A DNA stretch of 7,198 nt from Spirochaetaceae bacterium (GTDB lineage: Bacteria; Spirochaetota; Spirochaetia; SZUA-6; Fen-1364). The stretch lies in NCBI GenBank assembly GCA_003170115.1, contig PMZS01000239.1:1-7198 (forward strand), given 5' to 3'. Below, piece by piece: positions 1-5,875 of the stretch. The notes under the pieces were generated by a model that did not search any database, had not been told where the DNA came from, and saw nothing but the letters and a program-made list of their open reading frames with translations. How positions within the stretch are numbered: the first letter of the stretch is position 1; every line of letters begins with the position of its first letter. The position numbers were made by a program, and so were the translations under genes.

Positions 1-473
1 GCAACAAGATTCTGGACACGAACTGCCGCGCGCCTCTGGCCCTCATTCACCGGTTCGGCGGTGTGATGGCCGGAAGGGGCAGGGGAGGAATCGTGGTCAT
101 GTCCAGCCTCACCGCTTTCTGGGGATCCCCGTACGTGGCGGTGTACGGAGCGACAAAGGCCTTTCTCCTCAATCTCTCCGAGGCGCTGGGCGAGGAGCTC
201 GGGGCGTTCGGCGTGGACGTGACAGTCTGCGCGGCAGGGCCGGTCCTCACGCCGAACTACGTGTCCAGCAAGCCCCCGGATGCCGGCCCCACCGCACTCG
301 AGATGCCGCCGCAAAAGGTCGCCGCGATCGCCCTGCGGGCGCTCGGCCGCCGGCGCCTTGTGGTCCCCGGCGTGCTGAACCGGTTCGCGCGGTTTTTCAT
401 GGAAAGGCTGGTCTCCCGCCGCGCAGCAGTCTCCCTTCTTGGAAAGAACACTGCCCGCATGTACGGCGACTGA
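1..473 (+). CDS. Short-chain dehydrogenase/reductase (classical SDR), 3' part only
   Basis: The reading frame is open from the window edge (first full codon at 3) to TGA at 471-473, so the N-terminus with its TGxxxGIG nucleotide-binding motif lies outside. The 156 visible residues hold the second half of a classical SDR. N7 lies in an 'LDTNCRAPLAL' helix, the catalytic Ser is S35 in 'VVMSSLTAF', and Y48 and K52 form the YxxxK pair ('YGATK'). The S-to-Y spacing of 13 residues is normal for the family. The strand after the active site ends 'CAAGPVLTP', where most relatives have Pro-Gly-Pro; here the first Pro is Ala. The C-terminal part (about residues 100-156) is Arg-rich, with a 'VVPGVLNRFARFF' stretch like that of DltE/YqjQ-type SDRs of unknown substrate. 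The enzyme would be a soluble NAD(P)-dependent ketone or alcohol oxidoreductase. It is followed after 25 bases by another SDR, probably in the same operon. Substrate unknown. Confidence 0.9.
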   Translation, partial: NKILDTNCRAPLALIHRFGGVMAGRGRGGIVVMSSLTAFWGSPYVAVYGATKAFLLNLSEALGEELGAFGVDVTVCAAGPVLTPNYVSSKPPDAGPTALEMPPQKVAAIALRALGRRRLVVPGVLNRFARFFMERLVSRRAAVSLLGKNTARMYGD

Positions 474-498
474 GATCGGGAGAGGGCGAAGCGGCGGA

Positions 499-1566
499 AT
501 GATCACTGCGGTCACGGGAGCCTCCGGTCATGTCGGCGGGAACCTCGTCAGGGCGCTCCTGGCGGAGGGCCGGCGGGTCCGTGTATTGGTGCGCACTGAC
601 CGTCGCTCCCTCGAAGGCCTGGATGTGCAGGTGGTCGAAGGTGATGTCTCCGATCCTCTCGCGCTCCGCACGCTGATGGATGGCGCGGAAACCGTTTTCC
701 ACTGTGCCGGACGGATTTCGATCGTCGGGGGCGAGGGAGGACTAGTGGAGAGAACGAACGTCGGCGGCGTGCGGAACGTTGTTCAGGCATGTCGGGAGAC
801 CGGAGTGCGGCGCCTTGTCCATTTCAGCTCGATCCATGCATTTGATACTCATCCGAACGACCAGCTCATCGACGAAACCAGGAACCTCGCGCTCGGACCG
901 TCTCATGCACCATATGACCGGTCGAAGGCCGAGGGCCAGGCGGCCGTCCTCGAGGCGGTGAAGGACGGGTTGGATGCCGTCATCGTCAACCCCGGAGCGG
1001 TCGTGGGGCCCCGCGACTTCAAGGTGTCCCGAATGGGCGCGGTGTTTCTCGATATCTATCACGGCAGGCTTCCGATGCTCATCGACGGAGGGTACAACTG
1101 GGTGGACGCGCGGGACGTGTCCCAGGGTGCGCTGCTCGCGGAGAAGAAGGGCAGGAGGGGTGAATGCTACCTGCTCACGGGACACTGGGTCCATATCTGC
1201 GAAGTCTCGAGAATCATCGGCCGGCTCACGGGCAGAAAAACCGTGGAGGCGGCGGCCCCGGTCTGGCTCGCCCTGGCTGCCTCCTGGTTTTCACTCGGCT
1301 GGGGAAAGCTTCGCGGAACGACCCCGAAGTTCACCCCTGCGGCGATACAGGCGATCCAGAGCCACCGCACTATCAGCCACGAGAAGGCCACCCGGGAGCT
1401 CGGCTACGCGCCGCGCCCCTTTGAGGAGACCGTGCGTGACACGTTTGATTGGTTTCGCGAGGCAGGCATGCTGGACGGCCCCGCGGAACGCCCGAACCCG
1501 CGCGCGCCTATCGCACCTCGATCTCCTCCACTCCTTCCCACGCGTCGGGGACTCCCGCGCCGATGA
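499..1566 (+). CDS. NAD-dependent epimerase/dehydratase (extended SDR, dihydroflavonol-reductase-like)
   Basis: The product has 355 residues. I chose ATG 499 because it puts the Rossmann motif TGASGHVG at residues 6-13, where extended SDRs normally have it. A purine-rich stretch at 478-486 could serve as ribosome binding site, though about 12 bases away is long. Other visible landmarks are GDV at 48-50 (the NAD adenine pocket region), a Ser pair at 110-111, Y139-x3-K143 (YxxxK catalytic pair), 'NPGAVVGPRD' at 164-172 and 'WVDARDV' at 201-207, the usual substrate-domain signature. A hydrophobic, Trp-containing segment at 252-268 may contact a lipid-like or aromatic substrate (inference). The pattern fits the dihydroflavonol-4-reductase/HpnA-type epimerase group, whose members reduce or epimerise sugars, sterols or flavonoid-like ketones; the actual substrate cannot be read. 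Family members usually end near residue 325 ('FDWFREAGML'). The last 30 residues are a Pro/Arg-rich tail, most of it encoded opposite the 3' end of the cyclase gene. Confidence 0.9.
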   Translation: MITAVTGASGHVGGNLVRALLAEGRRVRVLVRTDRRSLEGLDVQVVEGDVSDPLALRTLMDGAETVFHCAGRISIVGGEGGLVERTNVGGVRNVVQACRETGVRRLVHFSSIHAFDTHPNDQLIDETRNLALGPSHAPYDRSKAEGQAAVLEAVKDGLDAVIVNPGAVVGPRDFKVSRMGAVFLDIYHGRLPMLIDGGYNWVDARDVSQGALLAEKKGRRGECYLLTGHWVHICEVSRIIGRLTGRKTVEAAAPVWLALAASWFSLGWGKLRGTTPKFTPAAIQAIQSHRTISHEKATRELGYAPRPFEETVRDTFDWFREAGMLDGPAERPNPRAPIAPRSPPLLPTRRGLPRR

Positions 1567-3307
1567 GGAACTCGCAGCGCGAACGATAGATTTTGGGGAC
1601 CGGGTCGTCGGTGTTTTTTTGATGGAGCTCCGTGAAAATCCCCAACGCTTCCGTGAACTGGCGTCCGAAGTACAATCTCTGGGCGTGCGCCAGCTCCGAC
1701 CTGTAGGAAAGCCGCCGGGTCCGCTGGTCCTCCTGCTCCCCGTCCAGCACCTCGAAGACGAGCACCGCCTCCCGCCTTCCGCGCACGCGCACCCGGTCAA
1801 TGAATCGGAACGAGAAATGATCCTTCGAGGAGAGCGCCTTCAGCGTTTTTCCCGTGGTCAGGATGCCCGCCCCGTACACACGCGTGAGGGTTTCCAGCCG
1901 AGAGCACAGGTTCACCGCGTCGGCAATCACGGAACCGTCCATGCGCTCGTGTTCGCCGACGGTGCCGAGCATGACCTTGCCCGAGTTCACGCCGATTCCG
2001 ACGGTGATGGGAGGATACCCGCTCTTTGACCGGTGCTCGTTGTACTCCACGAGCTTCCGCTGCATTGCCACCGCGGAGGCAAGCGCATCGTCGGGCCGCG
2101 CGGGGAAAAGCGCCATTATCGCATCGCCGATGTACTTGTCGATGATCCCGCCGTGGGACCTGATCTCGGGTCCCATCCTGCGCAGGTAAGAATTGATGAA
2201 GTTGAAGTTTTCGAACGGGGTCATTGACTCGGACAGCCGCGTGAATGACCTGATGTCGGAAAACAGGACGGTCATGTCCTTCTGGATCTGGTCGCCGAGC
2301 TTCACATCCAGGATGCTGCCCTTGTCCAGGAGCAGGAGGAGCTCGTGGGGCACAAACCTGCCGTAGGCGTGGAGGAGCGCCTCCTGGCGCGCATTGTACT
2401 CCTGGATGGTCCCGGCCATATCGTTGAAGCTCACGCTCAAGCGGCCGACCTCATCCCGTGAGCGCACGGGAGCCCTGACCGTGAGATTGTCCTTGTCGAA
2501 CGTGCGGACCACGCGGTCCAGCCGGACGATGCCCCGGGTGAACAGCGTCCCGAGAAGAATAGAGCTCGCCACCGTCAGCGCGAGCGCGGCGGCGATGACG
2601 GCAAGGGTGATCGTCGTGGCATTGGAGAGGATCACGCGGACGTCGGCGTTCACCATGTCGATCCCCAGCATGCCGACGAAGTCACCCTTGCGGGAGAACA
2701 GGGGGGCATAGCCGCTTATTGAGTTGACCTTGAAATCCGGGTCGTACGACCATGTATTTTCGACCATGGCTGCTTTTTCCGCCATTGCACGCCGGGCAAC
2801 AGGGTAGTCCGACACGTCGAAGGGGGAGGAGAAGTGGGAGACGTCTCCGGGCGTCTTCCCCGACGCTTTCTCCGCGCGCGCGGCCAGCACGTCGGCGTCG
2901 ACGAGGTAGGTTGCCGTGCGAGGATCCGCGGTCGGCACGAAAGTGTAGATGAAATGGACCAGCCGAGGATCGACTTCCCGGACCCGGTTCAGTCCCTCCG
3001 ATACTCTCCGAAAGTCCGAGGAGGATTCAACCTTGTCCACGGCATTGTCGGTGAGCGCGCTGCCGACTCCCGCCTTCAGCCGAGCCAGCGCCCCGACGTC
3101 GACGATGCTCGCTCCCACCTTCGCCAGGTCGAGGACCCGGCCCTGCATCTGGCGGAGGAGCCCGGCGTCGAGAATGCGATAGACGCTGTAGGAGAGCAGG
3201 CCGCTGACGATCGAGCCGACCAGCAGGAAGGTGAGGATAATCTTCAGGCGGAGGCTGAAAACCACCCGCACCTTTTTCGCGCGGTTCTTTTCCACGCTTT
3301 GTTCCAT
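1508..3307 (-). CDS. Membrane-bound class III adenylate cyclase with Cache-like sensor and HAMP domain
   Basis: The product has 599 residues and makes cAMP from ATP in response to a signal sensed outside the cytoplasm. Order of parts: a basic N-terminus, transmembrane helix 1 at about 22-43, an extracytoplasmic region at 45-230, transmembrane helix 2 at about 232-256, HAMP at about 257-309, a linker with 'FVPHELLLLL' at 318-327, the cyclase catalytic domain at about 343-520, and a helical TPR-like tail at about 533-582. The extracytoplasmic region ends in 'ISGYAPLFSRKGDFVGMLG', the usual closing motif of Cache sensors. All six canonical catalytic positions are present: metal-binding D351 ('FSDIRSFT') and D395 ('KYIGDAIM'), adenine-selecting K391 and S459, and transition-state N466 and R470 ('NLCSRLE'). 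K391 with a Ser at 459 suggests ATP rather than GTP, as in class IIIb cyclases; this is inference. One chain carries all residues, so a homodimer is expected. The ATG has a strong ribosome binding site. The 3' end overlaps the convergent epimerase gene by 59 bases. The gene diverges from the FAD oxidase. Confidence 0.95.
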   Translation of the reverse strand: MEQSVEKNRAKKVRVVFSLRLKIILTFLLVGSIVSGLLSYSVYRILDAGLLRQMQGRVLDLAKVGASIVDVGALARLKAGVGSALTDNAVDKVESSSDFRRVSEGLNRVREVDPRLVHFIYTFVPTADPRTATYLVDADVLAARAEKASGKTPGDVSHFSSPFDVSDYPVARRAMAEKAAMVENTWSYDPDFKVNSISGYAPLFSRKGDFVGMLGIDMVNADVRVILSNATTITLAVIAAALALTVASSILLGTLFTRGIVRLDRVVRTFDKDNLTVRAPVRSRDEVGRLSVSFNDMAGTIQEYNARQEALLHAYGRFVPHELLLLLDKGSILDVKLGDQIQKDMTVLFSDIRSFTRLSESMTPFENFNFINSYLRRMGPEIRSHGGIIDKYIGDAIMALFPARPDDALASAVAMQRKLVEYNEHRSKSGYPPITVGIGVNSGKVMLGTVGEHERMDGSVIADAVNLCSRLETLTRVYGAGILTTGKTLKALSSKDHFSFRFIDRVRVRGRREAVLVFEVLDGEQEDQRTRRLSYRSELAHAQRLYFGRQFTEALGIFTELHQKNTDDPVPKIYRSRCEFLIGAGVPDAWEGVEEIEVR

Positions 3308-3310
3308 GCT

Positions 3311-3318
3311 TCCCCCTC
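3311..3318 (-). promoter_or_regulatory. Ribosome binding site of the cyclase gene
   Basis: Read on the minus strand, GAGGGGGA lies a few bases before the ATG at 3307-3305. This purine-rich run is a good Shine-Dalgarno match and supports that start. It contrasts with the oppositely oriented oxidase gene, which has no such site. Confidence 0.7.
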
Positions 3319-3327
3319 ACGTGCGTA

Positions 3328-3335
3328 TCGTACGA
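3328..3335. promoter_or_regulatory. Small palindromes in the divergent intergenic region, possible operator
   Basis: TCGTACGA (3328-3335) is a perfect 8-base palindrome, and CACGTG (3318-3323) is a perfect 6-base palindrome next to the cyclase ribosome binding site. Both fall between two divergent genes, where a shared regulator could act. Short palindromes of this size are common by chance in GC-rich DNA, so this is only a candidate. I could not place a convincing -35/-10 pair for the cyclase; TACATT (3340-3335, minus strand) is the best -10-like hexamer I see. Confidence 0.2.
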
Positions 3336-3369
3336 ATGTAGCGAAGGCACAGGGGAGTGTCCAACGTGG

Positions 3370-3375
3370 TATAGT
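3370..3375 (+). promoter_or_regulatory. Possible -10 element (TATAGT) of the FAD oxidase gene
   Basis: TATAGT matches five of six bases of the sigma-70 -10 consensus. Transcription starting about 7 bases downstream would begin at or within a base or two of the ATG at 3382, giving a leaderless messenger. This fits the lack of any Shine-Dalgarno sequence just before that ATG. No good -35 hexamer is seen at the expected distance (3347-3352 is GCACAG), which lowers confidence. Confidence 0.4.
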
Positions 3376-3381
3376 GATGTC

Positions 3382-4791
3382 ATGTCATTGAGCTCTGCAT
3401 GGTGGAAGAGAGCACGGGACATTCTCGGCGAAAGGATCGTATCGGATCCTTCCCTCCTGGACCCATACGGACACGACGAGTCAGCCCCGGAGGAATTCCG
3501 CAACCCGCCGGAGGCGGTCGTCCGGCCCATAGACGAGGGGGAAGTCTCTGCCGTCCTGAAGCTGTGCCGCGACGAAAGGGTTCCCGTCACGGTGCGCGGC
3601 GCGGGCACCGGACTTGCCGCGGGCTGCGTCCCCGCCCGGGGCGGCATCGTGCTCACCACGGAGCTCATGAACCGGGTGATGGACTCGGACCCGGCCAACC
3701 TCACCATCACGGTCCAGGCGGGTGTCCCGCTGCGGAAGCTCTACGAAGAAGTGGCGAAGATGTCCCTCTACTTCCCCCCGCACCCGGGGGACGAAGGAGC
3801 CCACGTGGGCGGGGCGGTAGCGGCGAATGCCGGCGGCGCGCGCGCGGTGAAGTACGGCACGGTGCGCCGGTTCGTCCTCGGTCTCCAGGTCGTGCTCGCC
3901 GGCGGGGAAATCCTGGATCTCGGCGGCAAGTACATCAAGTCCAGCACCGGCTACCATCTCGTGGACCTCATGATCGGTTCGGAGGGAACTCTTGGTGTCA
4001 TCACCCGCATCACCCTGTCGCTCCTCCCACCGGTGGGATCCGTGCAGACACTCCTCGCTCCGTTCGCGACGCTGGAATCCGCCATCGGCGCGGTCCCGCG
4101 CGTGCTCGGCACGGGGATCCTTCCCTGCGCGGTGGAGTTCATCGAACACTCGGTGGTCCTGCTTGCCGAACGGCTGCTGAACAAGAGCTGGCCGTCGCAC
4201 GAGGGGGCAGCCTCCCTCATGCTGATCCTGGACGGAAGGAACGACCAAGACACGCTCGCCCAGGCGGAGGTTATCGGCACCGCGCTGGAACAGGCCGGAG
4301 CACTCGACGTCCTCCTCACCGACCAGAAAGGGCGGCAGGCGGACATGCTGGAAATCCGCAGCATGCTGTATGAGGCCATCAGGCCGGGGACAGCCGAGGC
4401 GTTCGACATCTGCGTTCCCCGGTCGGAGATCGCGTCCCACGTGGGATTCGTTCATCGGCTGGAGGAGACCCGGGGCGTCCCCATCCCGACCTACGGTCAC
4501 GCGGCGGACGGCAACGTGCACAGCCACTCGCTTCGGCGGTCCCTGGAGAACGGTGTCTTCGGCGGGGAGCTTCCCGGCTGGCGCGAGCAGAGCGCATCCA
4601 TCCGGCACGCCCTCTACGAGGATGTGGTGCGGCGCGGCGGCGTCATCTCCGGCGAGCACGGCATCGGCCTTGTAAAGAAGGAGTACCTGCCGATGAACCT
4701 CGGACCGGTCCACATGGCCGTGATGAGGTCGATCAAGAAGGCGCTGGATCCCGAGGGCATTCTCAACCCGGGGAAGATTTTCGACGCGTGA
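3382..4791 (+). CDS. FAD-linked 2-hydroxyacid oxidase/dehydrogenase, GlcD / D-lactate dehydrogenase family
   Basis: The 469 residues are the full length for this flavoenzyme family, which oxidises glycolate, D-lactate or D-2-hydroxyglutarate to the 2-oxoacid and passes electrons on. The PCMH-type FAD-binding domain is at about 42-217, with 'VRGAGTGLAAG' (71-81), 'HPGD' (134-137), 'GGAVAANAGGARAVKYGT' (143-160) and 'GSEGTLGVIT' (199-208). The C-terminal substrate and metal domain has 'GHAADGNVHSH' (372-382) and 'GEHGIGLVKKEYL' (424-436). By analogy with D-2-hydroxyacid dehydrogenases, H373, H380 and E425 would bind the metal near the substrate. It ends with the classic 'LDPEGILNPGKIF'. Most relatives read H-x-GDGN-x-H; here the first Gly is Ala. 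No GlcE/GlcF partner, iron-sulfur domain or membrane anchor is visible, so the electron acceptor and exact substrate are unknown. ATG 3382 is the only sensible start and has no Shine-Dalgarno sequence. The gene converges with the minus-strand envelope pair, leaving 13 bases between the two stops. Confidence 0.93.
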   Translation: MSLSSAWWKRARDILGERIVSDPSLLDPYGHDESAPEEFRNPPEAVVRPIDEGEVSAVLKLCRDERVPVTVRGAGTGLAAGCVPARGGIVLTTELMNRVMDSDPANLTITVQAGVPLRKLYEEVAKMSLYFPPHPGDEGAHVGGAVAANAGGARAVKYGTVRRFVLGLQVVLAGGEILDLGGKYIKSSTGYHLVDLMIGSEGTLGVITRITLSLLPPVGSVQTLLAPFATLESAIGAVPRVLGTGILPCAVEFIEHSVVLLAERLLNKSWPSHEGAASLMLILDGRNDQDTLAQAEVIGTALEQAGALDVLLTDQKGRQADMLEIRSMLYEAIRPGTAEAFDICVPRSEIASHVGFVHRLEETRGVPIPTYGHAADGNVHSHSLRRSLENGVFGGELPGWREQSASIRHALYEDVVRRGGVISGEHGIGLVKKEYLPMNLGPVHMAVMRSIKKALDPEGILNPGKIFDA

Positions 4792-4798
4792 AAAGCGG

Positions 4799-4822
4799 GC
4801 GGCCTTACATACGGTAGGCCGC
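4799..4822 (-). terminator. Stem-loop over the end of the 4805-5875 gene, possible terminator
   Basis: GCGGCCTTAC (4799-4808) pairs with GTAGGCCGC (4814-4822) as a 9-bp, GC-rich stem with one bulged base and a 5-base loop. Read on the minus strand it is followed, four bases later, by TTTT (4794-4791), so it could be a weak intrinsic terminator for the envelope gene pair. It covers that gene's TAA stop (4807-4805) and last codons. On the plus strand no T-run follows, so it is less likely to end the oxidase transcript, though the hairpin itself would form in both RNAs. Confidence 0.4.
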
Positions 4823-5875
4823 TCCGATGCTGAGAAACTGCAGATCGGCCAGCGGGGAGCTGTACCAGGAGAACATCCCCGGAAAAATGAAGTCGAAGCC
4901 GAGGCCCGCTTTCAACGCGACGGAGGGAGTGATGCTCCACACGAGGGCAGGGGAGATCCTGACCCGGGGGCTGAGGCGGCTCCATACCGAGCTCCCCTGC
5001 GGGATGACCACGACGCTGTTTTGATCCACGACGTTGCCCGACTTTGCCGTGACGCGGATCCAGCCCGCCGAGAGCGTGACCGCGAACTCCGCGGAAACCT
5101 CCCCCAGCGTCCTGTACACGATTCCCAGGCCCGGGAAAATGAAAAGGCCATAGGCGAGGTGTCGCGATCCCTGACCGAAATCGAATGCGTTCGAATCATT
5201 GAAATAGAAGGAAAACTGCAGGCCAAGATCCTTGCTGAAAAACCAGTCGGCCTCGGCGATCAGGGGGAGAATATCGAGGCCGAAGGCGAACCGTCCCGAA
5301 TTGCCCACCCCCGTGCTGTCGAGGAGTCGGAGAAGGCCCGACATCCACAAGGTGAACTCCAATCGCTTGTCAAGCTGGTCGAGAAGGTCGGTTTCCCGCG
5401 CCGCCCGGATGAGCTGTTGCTGCGTCGCGACCTTCAGGATGTCCGCCTCCTCGTCGACGGGACCGAGGAACGGGGCGAACCGGGACGCCGCATCGGCGAT
5501 GAAGCCCCGAAAGGAGGCGAAGTCAAGGGAACGGCCGTTGAACTCCCTGGCCGTTTCCGATTTCGCCGTGCCTGCCTCCAGGAGCCGGATCCTGACGGAC
5601 ACCTTTCCGGCCGCCGCGGGCGAAGAGTCGACAGTGACGATTGACCTCGCCGCGTCGGCCGAATCGGCACGGGTGAATGGCTGCAGGGAGGCGATGGACG
5701 TGGCAAGCATCTCGGGTGTCCCGCGGATCAGCGCCTCCGCTTCCTGGTCCAGAACGGCGGCGGACCGGGCCGGAGGGAAATACACGGCGCGAAGCACCTT
5801 CCCGGGCACGTCCTGCGCGGCGCCCGACGCGGCGACCACTGCGGTCATCACGATCATATGAATGAGCTTTTTCAC
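4805..5875 (-). CDS. Secreted protein of unknown function: reduced alpha/beta domain plus beta-rich, barrel-like C-terminus
   Basis: I do not recognise the family. The 356-residue product starts most plausibly at GTG 5875, which overlaps the upstream stop codon as GTGA and gives a good signal peptide: two Lys, a hydrophobic core at about 5-16 and a likely cleavage near 'ASGAAQ' (16-21). ATG 5857, six codons in, is the alternative start but would remove the Lys pair. After the signal come a strand 'KVLRAVYFPP' (26-35), a helix, a two-strand stretch with 'VSVRIRLLEAGT' (92-103) and a helix 'DFASFRGFIADAASRF' (118-133). This resembles part of a TolB-N/CsgG-like alpha/beta domain (inference). From about 172 to 356 the chain has alternating hydrophobic/polar strands rich in aromatic and Gly residues, ending 'LQFLSIGAAYRM', as expected of a small outer-membrane beta-barrel. 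It lacks the terminal Phe of typical proteobacterial barrels. It is translationally coupled to the PEGA gene upstream and ends in a hairpin. Confidence 0.8.
   Translation of the reverse strand: MKKLIHMIVMTAVVAASGAAQDVPGKVLRAVYFPPARSAAVLDQEAEALIRGTPEMLATSIASLQPFTRADSADAARSIVTVDSSPAAAGKVSVRIRLLEAGTAKSETAREFNGRSLDFASFRGFIADAASRFAPFLGPVDEEADILKVATQQQLIRAARETDLLDQLDKRLEFTLWMSGLLRLLDSTGVGNSGRFAFGLDILPLIAEADWFFSKDLGLQFSFYFNDSNAFDFGQGSRHLAYGLFIFPGLGIVYRTLGEVSAEFAVTLSAGWIRVTAKSGNVVDQNSVVVIPQGSSVWSRLSPRVRISPALVWSITPSVALKAGLGFDFIFPGMFSWYSSPLADLQFLSIGAAYRM

Noticed and set aside
439..498. Upstream TTG start for the epimerase at 439
   Set aside because: It would overlap the preceding SDR and put 20 unrelated residues before the Rossmann strand. 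ATG 499 places the TGxxGxxG motif at the normal position.
1594..1620. T7 run at 1614-1620 as an intrinsic terminator for the epimerase
   Set aside because: The only stem before it is about four base pairs (ACCG/CGGT). The run is also explained by Gln-Lys-Asn codons of the cyclase on the other strand.
974..2029. 351-codon open frame on the plus strand across the epimerase/cyclase junction
   Set aside because: The translation is Arg/Ser/Pro-rich, and it crosses two well-supported genes in other frames. It is a shadow of both.
3481..4713. 410-codon open frame on the minus strand
   Set aside because: It lies wholly opposite the FAD oxidase, whose many exact family motifs show the plus strand is coding. 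Long antisense frames are expected in GC-rich genes, and its translation shows no domain.
5021..5861. Two overlapping plus-strand open frames of about 208 codons each (5021-5644 and 5232-5861)
   Set aside because: Both lie antisense to the secreted-protein gene, whose minus-strand frame has a signal peptide and regular beta-strand periodicity. The plus-strand translations are charged and show no motif.
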